A stretch of DNA of 64,000 bases from Chitinophagales bacterium (GCA_947449695.1 CANFST010000009.1:20334-84333); one strand, 5' to 3'; positions 1-9,792 are shown, counted from the first letter of the stretch. Notes: generated by a model from the letters alone, not told the origin. Program-made: numbers and translations.

Positions 1-2064
1 AAGCAAAATGAATTCAATTTAACGAAAAGCATGATTGAGAAACTGGAAGGTTTTCCTGACTCAATTAAGTTTTTAAAACAACAACAAAGTTTCCCGAAAG
101 ATGCGCCATTGTTGAGCGACATCATTGCTGCCAAAGATGAATTTAAAGCAGCGATTGAAAATTTATTAGAGCCTTACTTGAATTATTATGTAGTGAACAC
201 CTTGGCTGAAGCGGTTTCGGCGGTGAATTTATTAAGCGATAATAAAAAAGGGAAAGCTAATTTTTTCATTTTAGAAGAATTACAATCTTACGCAACCATT
301 GATGCAGAAACAGTTTCGCATTGCACACATGCGTTGAGCATTATTGATGTGGATGCAAAATATAAAGGCTTGATTAATTATTTATTGGGCAAAGTTTATA
401 TCACAGATGATTTTGAAAATGCACCAGTAGCAAGCCGTCCTGAGTTTTTATTCATTACACCTAATGCAAAATTTATCCGCAAACATTTTTCATTAAGTGG
501 TGGAAGTGTTGGCTTGTTTGAAGGAAAAAGATTAGGACGATTAAAAAATTTAGAAAAATTAGAAAAAGAAATTGCTGCATTAAAAACTTCGGCTGATGCA
601 GTGGATGCAAAAATAAAAGAATCGCAAACGGCTTTGGTGGCGGCTAATCAGCAATTGCAAACGATTAACTTAAATGCACAACGCAATAAGTTGAATCAGA
701 AAACGAATGAAATGATTGCGGTGAAAACGAAATTAGAAAACGTTGAATTGCAATCGAAAACAAATGAAGAACGCCAAACAGCAATTGCCGAACGATTGAA
801 AGCAATTGAAGAAAAACAAAAAGGCTTTGCTGAAAAATTAGAAACCTTACGCATCGAACGTGATGGTTATCAAACTAAGATTGATGAATTTTCGGTGGCT
901 TATAATGAAGCCAACAATCAGTTGCAGCAGCAAACCAATGATTTTAATCAAATCAATATCCATTTCATTCAGCAACAAAATCAATTGAAAACTATTGAGC
1001 AGGAATTGAATTTCAAACAAAATCAAATCACTCAACTCAATAATCAATTCAATCAAAACCAGCAAGCATTGGGTGGTGCAGAGTTGGAATACAACGAACT
1101 GGCGAAGAATTTAGATGTGATTCAAATTCAATTGAGCAGCCTGATTGGACAAAAAGATGAATTGGAAATTGGATTGAGAGAAGTTGAAAAAGAATATTTT
1201 GAAAGTCGAACTGAAATTGATGAACGTGAAAACAAATTGCGTTCGCTACACAAATCGAAAGAAATGATTGATGGCATTATTCAATCCATCAAAGATAAAA
1301 ACAACGATTTGCGATTGCAGTTGAGCAGCCTGAAAGAGCGCCTGAGCATTGAGTTTAACGTGAACATTGATGACATTTTAGATAAAGCACCTAATCCTGA
1401 TTTGAATTTTGAAACATTAACTACCAATGTTCAGAAAGCAAAAGAACGCTTAGAGAAATTTGGAGAAATCAACCCAATGGCGGTGGAAGCATTTGAAGAA
1501 ATGAAAACCCGTTACGATTTTATTGTGGCGCAAAAAGCTGATTTGGTAACTGCAAAAACATCGTTGGAAGAAACGATGAAAGAAATTGAAACCACCGCCA
1601 GCGAAAAATTCTTAGATGCCTTTACTCGTGTGAAAGCTAACTTCATTAATGTATTCCAGAAATTGTTTACCGAAGGTGACCAATGCGATTTGTATCTGGA
1701 AAATCCTGATGATGTATTGGAAAGTAAAATTGAAGTTGTGGCAAAACCTAAAGGCAAAAAACCAAGCACAATTACACAGTTGAGTGGTGGTGAAAAAACT
1801 TTAACAGCCATTGCGTTGCTGTTCTCTTTATATCTTTTGAAGCCTGCACCATTCTGTATTCTGGATGAAGTAGATGCGCCGCTGGATGATAACAACGTGG
1901 GCAAATTCAACAACATGATTCGTGAATTCAGTAACAATTCGCAATTCATTATTGTAACACACAATAAAGCTACAATGGCTTCGGTGGATGTGATTTATGG
2001 TGTTACGATGGCAGAGCCTGGTGTGAGTAGATTAGTGCCTGTGGATTTTAGGAGTTTGGAGTAG
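1..2064 (+). CDS. smc: Chromosome segregation protein SMC, C-terminal part (cut by window edge)
   Basis: The frame is open from the first base, so the gene starts outside the window and the ATG at 31 is internal. The 688 visible residues hold the hinge domain (about the first 170), a long Gln/Lys/Glu-rich coiled coil, and the C-terminal ATPase lobe. That lobe has the ABC signature LSGGEK (coded near 1780), a Walker B segment with D-loop (CILDEVDAPLDD, near 1855) and an H-loop (VTHNK). SMC proteins are about 1,180 residues, so roughly 500 N-terminal residues, including Walker A, are missing. SMC dimers bind ScpA/ScpB and organise the chromosome by ATP-driven loop extrusion. The stop abuts the convergent next gene without a gap, and I see no terminator between them. 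Confidence 0.95.
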   Translation, partial: KQNEFNLTKSMIEKLEGFPDSIKFLKQQQSFPKDAPLLSDIIAAKDEFKAAIENLLEPYLNYYVVNTLAEAVSAVNLLSDNKKGKANFFILEELQSYATIDAETVSHCTHALSIIDVDAKYKGLINYLLGKVYITDDFENAPVASRPEFLFITPNAKFIRKHFSLSGGSVGLFEGKRLGRLKNLEKLEKEIAALKTSADAVDAKIKESQTALVAANQQLQTINLNAQRNKLNQKTNEMIAVKTKLENVELQSKTNEERQTAIAERLKAIEEKQKGFAEKLETLRIERDGYQTKIDEFSVAYNEANNQLQQQTNDFNQINIHFIQQQNQLKTIEQELNFKQNQITQLNNQFNQNQQALGGAELEYNELAKNLDVIQIQLSSLIGQKDELEIGLREVEKEYFESRTEIDERENKLRSLHKSKEMIDGIIQSIKDKNNDLRLQLSSLKERLSIEFNVNIDDILDKAPNPDLNFETLTTNVQKAKERLEKFGEINPMAVEAFEEMKTRYDFIVAQKADLVTAKTSLEETMKEIETTASEKFLDAFTRVKANFINVFQKLFTEGDQCDLYLENPDDVLESKIEVVAKPKGKKPSTITQLSGGEKTLTAIALLFSLYLLKPAPFCILDEVDAPLDDNNVGKFNNMIREFSNNSQFIIVTHNKATMASVDVIYGVTMAEPGVSRLVPVDFRSLE

Positions 2065-2473
2065 TTATGATTGATTTAAGTTGCGAATTTTATCTATCAT
2101 TTTTGCTCTATCCCTTTTGGTAAATAATTTTGCTGGAAATAGAAATACAACATCAACATTCGATTTTACTTTTTCTTCATCAGTTAATTGAAGTACCTGA
2201 AAATAAAGTTTCTTGTTTTGTTTTTGTGCTTTTTTCAATTGGTCAAAAAAAGTCGATTTTTTTACAACTATATTTCCTTCAGTACCTTCTAAAATTGCTA
2301 TTCTTTTATTTGTAAAGTCAAGCAATTTTCTTTCCTTTTTCAGATAACTATTTAAAGAAAGATGCTTCAATTTTAGTTACAAGTGAATTGTTGTCTAATC
2401 CACAACTATCAAGTTGTTGAGCAAATAGATTTGAAATTAACAAACACAAAACTGTTGTAAAAAATATTCTCAT
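2065..2473 (-). CDS. Small secreted protein of unknown function, apparently frameshifted
   Basis: Two minus-strand frames together make one plausible protein. Starting at 2473, one frame gives a clean signal peptide (MRIFFTTVLCLLISNLFA, then QQLDSCG) and continues to IEASFFK and a TAG. The next frame, whose own ATG is at 2370, carries the remaining 100 or so residues (LNSYLKKERKLLDF onwards, Lys-rich). Removing one T from the TTTCTTTAAA tract near 2350-2357 joins them as EASFLNSYLKK. The downstream frame alone has no export signal. I recognise no family. It is the last of three small genes lying downstream of the Asp-box T9SS gene. The break may be a sequencing error or a real mutation. Confidence 0.6.
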
Positions 2474-2581
2474 TTTTCTTCACACAAATATTCTTACAAT
2501 AGTTGAAGAAAGCAAATTTGTAGGAAAATATTAGGGCTACAATAATATCGCTTTATGCACTAAAGTTGTAAATTATTTAGC

Positions 2582-2899
2582 TTACCAATTCTTTGATACT
2601 TTTCTCAAGGTATCATGCTTAAAAATCAGAGCTGTTCTTTCTAAAAAAATCGTATCCTTTGTGAAATCACAAATTTTAGCAGAATCACTTTTTTTCAAAG
2701 CTTCTTCTATGGAATGCTTTGTCAAATTGGTTTCAGAAATTATTGTAATGATATTATCTAAATCACTTTCTGTTTTGGAATAACTATTTTTCAGATAAGC
2801 AAGAGAATAACCACCATCAACCATTGAATAAAGGCTACAACCAACACCAATGATTAATAAAGAAAATAAAATCCAAAAACCGATTTTCCATCTATTCAT
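2582..2899 (-). CDS. Small single-pass membrane protein, unknown function
   Basis: This 105-residue protein has one N-terminal hydrophobic helix (about residues 5-25, WKIGFWILFSLLIIGVGCSL) followed by a short, polar, mostly helical tail with many Ser, Thr, Lys and Asp. The helix could be an uncleaved anchor. A Cys at position 21 is not in a good lipobox because the following residues are hydrophobic. The layout (anchor, then an acidic Ser/Asp helix) resembles some small immunity-type or stress membrane proteins, but I cannot assign it to a family. It lies 42 bp downstream of the next minus-strand gene and may be co-transcribed with it. Confidence 0.6.
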   Translation of the reverse strand: MNRWKIGFWILFSLLIIGVGCSLYSMVDGGYSLAYLKNSYSKTESDLDNIITIISETNLTKHSIEEALKKSDSAKICDFTKDTIFLERTALIFKHDTLRKVSKNW

Positions 2900-2941
2900 T
2901 TCGTTTCATTTTTATCATACAAATATTCTTATTGCAGTTTT

Positions 2942-3322
2942 TTAATCCTGCACTTCTTTTTTCTGCCTGATATCTTCCCATATTAATTTACCATCGGTAG
3001 CAGCAGGTTTAAAATCAGGGCATTTGTTGTCGCCTCTGCCAGTAAAACCACCCGATGGATGACAAATGACTTTTCCGTTTTCATCATATAGTGGATTCAT
3101 TTGGTCGCAACAATCTGCTGGGATGTAGTACACCTTTTTATCATTATACTCATATTCTTTAATGTAAGATTTAGCTTTATGCGGTGCTTGTTTTTCTAAT
3201 TCAGCAATTTTTTCTTTTATCCAAGAAGGCATTGCATTTTTGTTTTTATGTTTTTTACAAAACATAGCTTGGCTTCCAAATGCAAGCACAATCAATACTA
3301 CAACGATAATTATTTTTTTCAT
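2942..3322 (-). CDS. Small secreted cysteine-containing protein, unknown function
   Basis: The 126-residue product has an N-terminal export signal (hydrophobic residues 4-16, followed by SQAMFC). The mature part carries a conserved-looking core, PADCCDQMNPLYDENGKVIC, then HPSGGFTGRGDNKCPDF. The four Cys residues in this core suggest a disulfide-stabilised or metal-binding fold outside the cytoplasm. Small Bacteroidota proteins with a CCDQ...NPLYD...C.PSGG motif exist as an uncharacterised family, and I believe this is one, from memory only. Its start is 4 bp after the stop of the Asp-box T9SS gene, so the two are almost certainly co-transcribed. The function is unknown. Confidence 0.7.
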   Translation of the reverse strand: MKKIIIVVVLIVLAFGSQAMFCKKHKNKNAMPSWIKEKIAELEKQAPHKAKSYIKEYEYNDKKVYYIPADCCDQMNPLYDENGKVICHPSGGFTGRGDNKCPDFKPAATDGKLIWEDIRQKKEVQD

Positions 3323-3326
3323 ACAA

Positions 3327-5948
3327 TTATTCTTTGATGATTTTTTGAGTAAATTGTTGATGACTGATAAAATGAATCACTACAAAATAAATACCTGATG
3401 AAAACCCATCTAAAGTTTCTTCGGTTTTTATATCGCCTACTTTTTTCTGTTTAATTAATTCGCCATGTTGATTGTAAATACTGATGAAATCAATGTTTTT
3501 AGGCGACACAACATTAAATTTGTTTTGCGTAATTGTAGGATAAATAATGGGTTGAGTGAGTTGTTGCAAATTATTGATGCCGACATGATGTGTGGTGTCA
3601 ACATGCGAAGTGGTGTCGACGATTAATAAATTGCGAATGTGGTCAAACACACTATCAATAGATAAGCTCCACATCGAACGGGCATAAGTGCCAGCAATTA
3701 TTTTGTGATGAAAGGTATCAATTTCAATATCCATTACCGGGCATAAAGGAATATTGCCTGTGATATTTTCCCAATGATTGCCTGCATTAGCTGTTGCAAA
3801 AATTCCTCCATCGGTAGCCACCAACATAAAGCTATCATTCTGTTTGATTACATACAAATCGTTGATACCAATATTTGGCATGTCGCCTTGTATCGAATTC
3901 CATGTTTGAGCCGAATCATCGCTTCGATAAATATGTGCTGTAAAATCGTTGTAGCGATAACCTTGTTGTGTGGCAAAATATCTTTTCTTTGATAGGTATG
4001 AAAAATTGACTGCTGTGTAATAACGATTAGGCAAAGTGTTATTAATCAATTGCCAATTAGTTTCATGAACACAGCGCCACAAGTTTCCATCGCCTGTGCC
4101 AACCAACAAAGTGCCACTATCTAAAGGACTTTCGGCTAATGCAGTGATATAGTTATTTCGCTTTCCATTATAATAGGGCTTAGTAATTTTTCCGCTGATG
4201 TCATTCCAGAAACCATAAGGCGCACCAGTAAGTTTATAAACTCTATCAGTGCCGCAATACAATTTCGAATCATTTATTGTGCTTACGATATAACGCATAT
4301 CCCATGGTTTTACAGAGTCGTCTAAATTTAATCCATTCGTTTCGGGAAACCAATTCATTCCGCCATCATCCGAATAATTCAAAGCGCCATATTGCACTTC
4401 GGCATATTGCACCATTGGATTGCTTTTCATAAATGCAGGCTGGAAACCATCACCACCATAATATCTGTTCCAGAAATTAATGGATGATGTATTACCCGAA
4501 ACTGTTCCATTATCTTGCAAACCCCCATAGTATTGTGGATTCGGAGTTTTATCATTTGGATTAAATACCACATGATAAAATTGAGAAGCTGGTATATTTT
4601 CAATATCACGCCAACTTCTAGTGAAAGAATTAATGGAATCTAACTTATAAAGCCCACCATCTGTAGCCAACAAACAACGGTTGTATTTGTCGAAGCACAT
4701 CCAGTGTTTATCAGCATGCACTTGATACGTCCACCATTGCGGTGAAGCATATTGCCAATTATGCCCACCATCAAGACTTTCCACCAATTCTAATCCACAT
4801 ATATACAAGTGAAAGGTGTCTTTTGGGTCAATAAAAATATTGCAGTAATACCACCCCTGACCGTTACCAGCTATTGGATTCAGGTTGTTGATGTTTTTGG
4901 GTATCCAAGTATTGCCGTTGTCATTTGTTTTATAAACGCCTTGCACATTAAAACTTGTATCTACCACACAAGCATACACAATTGAGTTACCATTGCCTGA
5001 ATGTATTGCTAAATTAATTCTTGACAAAACACCTGTAGGCAATCCATTTGTAAGCATTTGCCAAGTTGTGCCGCCATCGGTTGTTCGATAAATTCGGCAA
5101 TCATTGCTATACACTAAACTTCTGTCATAAGTTCTTAATCTTGTAAAAGCTGAAGCAAATATGTTGTTATGATTGTTTGGATCAATGACAAAACTTATAA
5201 CACCTGTTGAATCATTGATGTACAAACTATGATCCCATGTTGTGCCACCATCAGTTGATTTGTACATACCTCTGCTGCTATCTTTTGCAAATGGATTTCC
5301 CATTGTGGCTGCAAAAATCGTGTTAGAATCAGTTGGGTCAATATCAATTTGGGCAATGACTTTGGTTTGGCTCAAACCCTTATTGTTCCAGGTGCTTCCG
5401 CCATCGGTTGATTGATAAATACCATCGCCTAAAAATACATTTCCGCTAATGTTTACATCGCCTGTACCTACCCAGATTTTATTTCGGTTAAATGGGTCAA
5501 TCTTAATATGCCCAATAGAAAGCTGACTGTGATTATCGAAAATTGGTTGCCATGTAGCACCTGCATTAATAGTTTTAAAAATTCCACCTTGAGCCGCTCC
5601 TGCATAAATTATATTGGTGTCAACAGGGTCAACGACCACACAATTAAATCTGCCACCAATATTATTAGGTCCTTCCAAAGTCCAGTTATAATTGTGTAAA
5701 CTTTTTGATTTTCGTTGAGCACTAATTTGTTGCATAGCTTGTTCAAAGCCTTTTACATCAAATGCAGCATTAGGATAAGTTCGGCTTAACAAGAAATTAT
5801 CGTACGCCAATTCGGGTGACGATTTTTCATTTTCAATTTCTCCTTTTTCATTTTTCTTTTCTACATGATTAATAAAAAATGAGCCACTTGTAATAAATGC
5901 CGCTAACAAAATAGATGGTAAAATTTGGAAGTAGATTTTTGTTTTCAT
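3327..5948 (-). CDS. Asp-box (BNR) repeat beta-propeller protein with T9SS sorting domain
   Basis: I place the start at 5948 because MKTKIYFQILPSILLAAF is a signal peptide; an in-frame ATG at 6008 adds 20 unlikely residues. The 873-residue protein repeats the Asp-box S/T-x-D-x-G-x-T-W many times (STDGGSTW, KSTDGGTTW, RTTDGGTTW, SLDGGHNW, SDDGGMNW), as in sortilin/Vps10-type and sialidase-like propellers. The last 75 or so residues form a type A T9SS sorting domain (IYPTITQNKFNVVSP ... GIYFVVIHF ... KIIKE). It is therefore expected to cross the outer membrane by T9SS and be released or anchored to the surface. Many such proteins are annotated as glycosyl hydrolases, but I see no catalytic residues to support an enzyme call. 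The substrate is unknown. Confidence 0.85.
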   Translation of the reverse strand: MKTKIYFQILPSILLAAFITSGSFFINHVEKKNEKGEIENEKSSPELAYDNFLLSRTYPNAAFDVKGFEQAMQQISAQRKSKSLHNYNWTLEGPNNIGGRFNCVVVDPVDTNIIYAGAAQGGIFKTINAGATWQPIFDNHSQLSIGHIKIDPFNRNKIWVGTGDVNISGNVFLGDGIYQSTDGGSTWNNKGLSQTKVIAQIDIDPTDSNTIFAATMGNPFAKDSSRGMYKSTDGGTTWDHSLYINDSTGVISFVIDPNNHNNIFASAFTRLRTYDRSLVYSNDCRIYRTTDGGTTWQMLTNGLPTGVLSRINLAIHSGNGNSIVYACVVDTSFNVQGVYKTNDNGNTWIPKNINNLNPIAGNGQGWYYCNIFIDPKDTFHLYICGLELVESLDGGHNWQYASPQWWTYQVHADKHWMCFDKYNRCLLATDGGLYKLDSINSFTRSWRDIENIPASQFYHVVFNPNDKTPNPQYYGGLQDNGTVSGNTSSINFWNRYYGGDGFQPAFMKSNPMVQYAEVQYGALNYSDDGGMNWFPETNGLNLDDSVKPWDMRYIVSTINDSKLYCGTDRVYKLTGAPYGFWNDISGKITKPYYNGKRNNYITALAESPLDSGTLLVGTGDGNLWRCVHETNWQLINNTLPNRYYTAVNFSYLSKKRYFATQQGYRYNDFTAHIYRSDDSAQTWNSIQGDMPNIGINDLYVIKQNDSFMLVATDGGIFATANAGNHWENITGNIPLCPVMDIEIDTFHHKIIAGTYARSMWSLSIDSVFDHIRNLLIVDTTSHVDTTHHVGINNLQQLTQPIIYPTITQNKFNVVSPKNIDFISIYNQHGELIKQKKVGDIKTEETLDGFSSGIYFVVIHFISHQQFTQKIIKE

Positions 5949-6027
5949 ACTGACAAATTTAATTAAAATACCTGGCAGATATGAATTTATGAAATGATTT
6001 ACCACCATAAAATCAATTTATATCAAA

Positions 6028-7167
6028 TTAATTAAAACACTCTTTAATCAATTTTACAACCAGAGCCAAGTGAGGATCACTAATACCAGTGCTACATGGA
6101 ATACTTATGCTTTTGCTATACACATCATTTGCAATGTCAGTTTTTGTGAAATAAATATTGTTCTGAAACATTCGCAATTGATTCATAGGCATCCAAAACG
6201 GGCGACTAATGATGTCATTTTTTTTCAGCTTTTCAAAAATCTCTTTCGATTTAGAAGTACGAATAGTAAATAACCAATTATTAGGTTGAACATCTTTTTC
6301 AATTTGTTGAAACTGGATATCACCAATACCTGTAAGATACTTTTTGTAAAAATCGCTGATGTATTTTTTCTTCTTTAAAAAATCGGGCAGTTGCTCCATT
6401 TGCGCAACCCCAACTGCTGCTAAAATATTTACTAATCTGTAATTGTATCCTATTTCATCATGAATATATTCATCAGGATGAATTTTAGCTTGAGTAGTTA
6501 AATGTTTGGCTTGCTTTGCAATAGCCTCATCATTAGTGATTATCATTCCGCCACCACCAGTTGAAATAATTTTATTACCATTATAACTAAAACAACCAAT
6601 ATGTCCGAAAGTACCACTATGCTTACCTTTGAATGTGCTACCTAAAGATTCAGTAGCATCTTCAACCACTTTCAAATTGAATTTAGATGCTAATTGCATC
6701 AATTGCTCCATGTCGCACATATTACCTAAAACATGCACTGGCATTATGGCTGCAATCGTTCTGCCATCAGCTTTCAACACACAATTGTTGTTGTTGAGTT
6801 CAGTTTTTGTTTGTAAAAACTCTTCTAATAAATTCAAATCCATTTGCCAGGTATTCACATCCACATCCATCAAAATAGGCTCTGCACCTGCATAAGTTAT
6901 TGCATTACAACTTGCAATAAAAGTAATGTTTGGTACAATTACATAATCATTTTGCTTTACACCAAGCAATCGCAACGAAACATGCAAAGCTGCTGAACCA
7001 TTCATAGCTGCCACCGCATATTTGGCTCCAGTAAATTCAGTGGTTTGTTTTTCAAATTGATTCACATAACTACCTACACTGCTTATCCAGCCTGTGTCTA
7101 AACAATCTTTTACATATTTCCATTCATTGCCGGCTAATTTTGGAACGCTTAAAGGAATGATATCCAT
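6028..7167 (-). CDS. DegT/DnrJ/EryC1/StrS family (LegC-like) PLP-dependent sugar aminotransferase
   Basis: This 379-residue protein is full length for the family. The N-terminus (IPLSVPKLAGNEWKYVKDCL, then DTGWISSVGSYVNQFE) matches the LegC branch, which aminates 4-keto nucleotide sugars on the way to legionaminic acid or related amino sugars. The PLP lysine is K199 in SYNGNKIISTGGGG, and the cofactor-binding VVEDATESLG precedes it. The neighbour is a Wzi-like outer-membrane protein, which fits a role in capsule, O-antigen or glycan decoration. The exact sugar cannot be read from the sequence. Minus strand, with 76 bp between it and the upstream wzi-like gene, so the two may be co-transcribed. 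Confidence 0.9.
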   Translation of the reverse strand: MDIIPLSVPKLAGNEWKYVKDCLDTGWISSVGSYVNQFEKQTTEFTGAKYAVAAMNGSAALHVSLRLLGVKQNDYVIVPNITFIASCNAITYAGAEPILMDVDVNTWQMDLNLLEEFLQTKTELNNNNCVLKADGRTIAAIMPVHVLGNMCDMEQLMQLASKFNLKVVEDATESLGSTFKGKHSGTFGHIGCFSYNGNKIISTGGGGMIITNDEAIAKQAKHLTTQAKIHPDEYIHDEIGYNYRLVNILAAVGVAQMEQLPDFLKKKKYISDFYKKYLTGIGDIQFQQIEKDVQPNNWLFTIRTSKSKEIFEKLKKNDIISRPFWMPMNQLRMFQNNIYFTKTDIANDVYSKSISIPCSTGISDPHLALVVKLIKECFN

Positions 7168-7243
7168 AAAAATATAATTTTGTTGGTATTGATAAAATTA
7201 ATCAACGAATTTGGTTAAGGAAAATTTTATATGCGGCTAATAC

Positions 7244-8965
7244 TTAGAATAAAAATTTTGGCCTGGATGTATTCATTCTAAATCCGATACCGAAAAATTT
7301 TTCATTTTTATCCAAATTTGAATCTGCGCTAGTCAATTTGCGATATAAAAAATTGAAGTCGAAATAAACATTATGAGCAATTCGCCAACTCATTACCAAA
7401 TCTGCATTATAAATATTCGTGCTCACACCATTGCCAGTGGCAAAAATACTATTAGAGCCTTGATACCTTTGCAGATTGCTTATCAATGGATTTGAGCCCC
7501 AATCACTTAATAATTTATTTTGGTCATTGTAAACATCTAAACCTTGATTAGTCAATGCTCCAATTACAGTGAAAGTAATTTTCTGAATAGGTTGGAAATA
7601 AATTTTAACAACCATTTCCTTCAAATTGGCTCCCATCGGGTGCGCCAAAGGCTGATTATAGTTGGTATAATTTCCCAAACTATCACTATGTGAATATACA
7701 AATGGTCGGATAAAATTTATTTCGGCTTGTGCATCTAAATTTTTAATCCCGAATACATCAACATATTTCAAGCCTGCTTGCAAAGCATATTTTTCGCCCC
7801 ACCATTTATGATTAATTTTAAATTCAGCAAAATTAAAATCGTCTAATAAAAACTGCCCATAAAGTTGAACATGATGCATCAAGTTCCATTTTCCATCAAA
7901 TCCAATAGCAGCATTGTCAGGGCTTCCCAATGATTGCTCAACTTGCCGATAAAAAATAATCGGATTTAAATACGCTAATTCGAAACCATGATTGCGGCTG
8001 AAAATCACACTTTCAAATAATCCGAATTGTAAATTGTTAGTGGCATTATAACTTAAATGATGCATGGCCGCATATTTCGGAAAAGTGTATTGATCGCCTT
8101 TTGTAATATTCCATTGCTTGGTTAATTCTAAAAATAAATTTTCGTAATCAAATTGTTTGTAATGAAAATTTATTCTTAGAAATGGTGACGCATTGCTTAC
8201 ATCGCTGATGAATAAAGATCGGATGCCATCACCCAAAAAAATTTTATCTTGTCCAAAAGTAAAATGCACATATTTGGCAGCACTAAAGGTTACATAACCT
8301 CTTGCATCAAAAAAATCTACGCCTGTTTTTTTGAATCCTGATTTATAATAACCTTCACCTGGCACTGCGTGATAAGTAGAAATATAGTTCTGAACAAAAT
8401 CAGGGGCCTTCATTTGGTTTTCGCCTATGTAGGTATAAAAACCAATTTTATTTAAAATATTTCCTTTTAATTCTAAACCACGAGTGTTAAAAAATTTATA
8501 CTCCGAATTACTTGATGAATGTCCGCCTTGATAAAAAATTACAGGATTTAGTTTTACCAAAAAGTTGGCATCATCAAAAGCATAAAAATCAGTTTTATAT
8601 TTATAAATAGAATTTAATATTGGATAAGCACCATCAATTTGAGCTTTATCAGCCGCATATTCAAAATTATCATTGTATAAATATTGTACATTCTTTTCAT
8701 CAACCTTACTCCATTTGGCGCCGCTGCTATCTAAATTATTACTGTCAAGATTGCTGATATACTGCATCAACATTTTTCTATCATAAGTTTTGTTGAATGT
8801 ATTAAAATCTTCAGGAAGTTTTCCATCTCTGATGCTCAATCTATCAAGCCATTGATAATCATCCCTTCCTAAAGGTAGCATTGAACTTTGTGCTTTGATT
8901 TTGAAATTGAAACACAAAATCAAAAGAAATAAGAACAAACTATTTTTAATGCAATTATTTTTCAT
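7244..8965 (-). CDS. Wzi-like capsule assembly outer-membrane beta-barrel protein
   Basis: A signal peptide (residues 1-25, ending KIKAQ) precedes 548 residues rich in alternating aromatic and polar strands, ending in a basic, Phe-terminated strand (RPKFLF) typical of outer-membrane barrels. The segment FGQDKIFLGDGIRSLFISD followed by SNASPFLRI resembles the GHGYRSL...SD...P block of the Wzi family, which attaches capsular polysaccharide to the outer membrane. Related Bacteroidota proteins have been called RemB-like (gliding). The adjacent amino-sugar aminotransferase supports a surface polysaccharide role. I am confident of the barrel and less sure of Wzi function. Confidence 0.75.
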   Translation of the reverse strand: MKNNCIKNSLFLFLLILCFNFKIKAQSSMLPLGRDDYQWLDRLSIRDGKLPEDFNTFNKTYDRKMLMQYISNLDSNNLDSSGAKWSKVDEKNVQYLYNDNFEYAADKAQIDGAYPILNSIYKYKTDFYAFDDANFLVKLNPVIFYQGGHSSSNSEYKFFNTRGLELKGNILNKIGFYTYIGENQMKAPDFVQNYISTYHAVPGEGYYKSGFKKTGVDFFDARGYVTFSAAKYVHFTFGQDKIFLGDGIRSLFISDVSNASPFLRINFHYKQFDYENLFLELTKQWNITKGDQYTFPKYAAMHHLSYNATNNLQFGLFESVIFSRNHGFELAYLNPIIFYRQVEQSLGSPDNAAIGFDGKWNLMHHVQLYGQFLLDDFNFAEFKINHKWWGEKYALQAGLKYVDVFGIKNLDAQAEINFIRPFVYSHSDSLGNYTNYNQPLAHPMGANLKEMVVKIYFQPIQKITFTVIGALTNQGLDVYNDQNKLLSDWGSNPLISNLQRYQGSNSIFATGNGVSTNIYNADLVMSWRIAHNVYFDFNFLYRKLTSADSNLDKNEKFFGIGFRMNTSRPKFLF

Positions 8966-8992
8966 GGTTAATTTCTGATTTTAAAAAGTTGA

Positions 8993-9667
8993 TTAATAAC
9001 TTACTTGATCGTTATCAGCCTGAAACTGAAAGCCTAATCTTTTGCCAGTTTTTACGGCTGCATTTCCCATCTGTTCTATTTTTTGATACACAGTAATTTC
9101 TTTTACTTCATCAAATGGTGGCACTAACAAATCAAATTCAACAGCATACAAAATGCATGATTGCATAATAGCTTTCATGGCGGCTTCATCCATTATAGAA
9201 TTTTCAAAATCATTGTATAAAAATCCAAGTTGACGTTTCCCTTCAACAAAATAATGATTGTCTGAATTGATAAATATTCGTGCAATTAAATAGCCCAAAT
9301 CGTTGTTGCGATTATACTTAAAAGAATCGCTCAAGAAATTATAAACTTTTATTACGCCGCAATAGGAACGGCTACTCACTTGTTTCACATAATTAGACTG
9401 ATGAATAATATGACTATCATCAAAATTAAAAACATCGGTATGCATACTGCAAATTAAAACTTCACCACCAAAATGAAACTCCATTTCAAATGCACCATTA
9501 TCCTTTAATAGCACATCACCCTTGCTTCCTAATTGCTTGCTCATAAAGTTTGACAGCAAAGCCAATTCTTTTTTCAAATCAGCAAAAGCTTTCAAAGTGT
9601 TTTGATAAACCTGTTGTTTCAAAACTGTTTTTTCTTCCAGCGTTTCTATTATCAGTTGTTCGCTCAT
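8993..9667 (-). CDS. Conserved cytoplasmic protein of unknown function
   Basis: I prefer the start at 9667 (MSEQLIIETLEEK, 224 residues). An in-frame ATG at 9736 would add 23 residues and place the start just inside the terminator hairpin of the upstream gene. There is no signal peptide or membrane segment. The N-terminal 45 residues are a likely coiled coil (EEKTVLKQQVYQNTLKAF). The rest is mixed alpha/beta, with a central block rich in Phe, Asn and Asp (NFDDSHIIHQSNYVKQ). I recognise no domain. It lies 27 bp upstream of the Wzi-like gene on the same strand and could be co-transcribed with the surface-glycan genes. Confidence 0.65.
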   Translation of the reverse strand: MSEQLIIETLEEKTVLKQQVYQNTLKAFADLKKELALLSNFMSKQLGSKGDVLLKDNGAFEMEFHFGGEVLICSMHTDVFNFDDSHIIHQSNYVKQVSSRSYCGVIKVYNFLSDSFKYNRNNDLGYLIARIFINSDNHYFVEGKRQLGFLYNDFENSIMDEAAMKAIMQSCILYAVEFDLLVPPFDEVKEITVYQKIEQMGNAAVKTGKRLGFQFQADNDQVSY

Positions 9668-9734
9668 AAAAAAATTTGTAGCGTTAAAAGTATCGAATTT
9701 ATTTTTTAAAGAAAAAAATTGTTGCTTCAATTTC

Positions 9735-9771
9735 AAAAAAAAGAGCCGAACTAAAATTTAGAACGGCTCTT
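9735..9771 (-). terminator. Rho-independent terminator of the giant surface protein gene
   Basis: On the minus strand, AAGAGCCG pairs with CGGCTCTT around an AT-rich inner stem (CTAAA/TTTAG), followed by a run of eight T. It lies 21 bp beyond the stop of the 9793-15930 gene, so it should end that transcript before the 8993-9667 gene. Confidence 0.85.
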
Positions 9772-9792
9772 GAATATTCAATTTGATAAATT

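Noticed and set aside
1512..1964. 150-residue minus-strand ORF within smc
   Set aside because: It is antisense to the conserved SMC ATPase lobe, and its composition follows from the reverse reading.
3327..5948. Glycosyl hydrolase (sialidase) call for the Asp-box protein
   Set aside because: Asp-boxes alone mark the fold; the arginine triad and other catalytic residues of sialidases were not identified.
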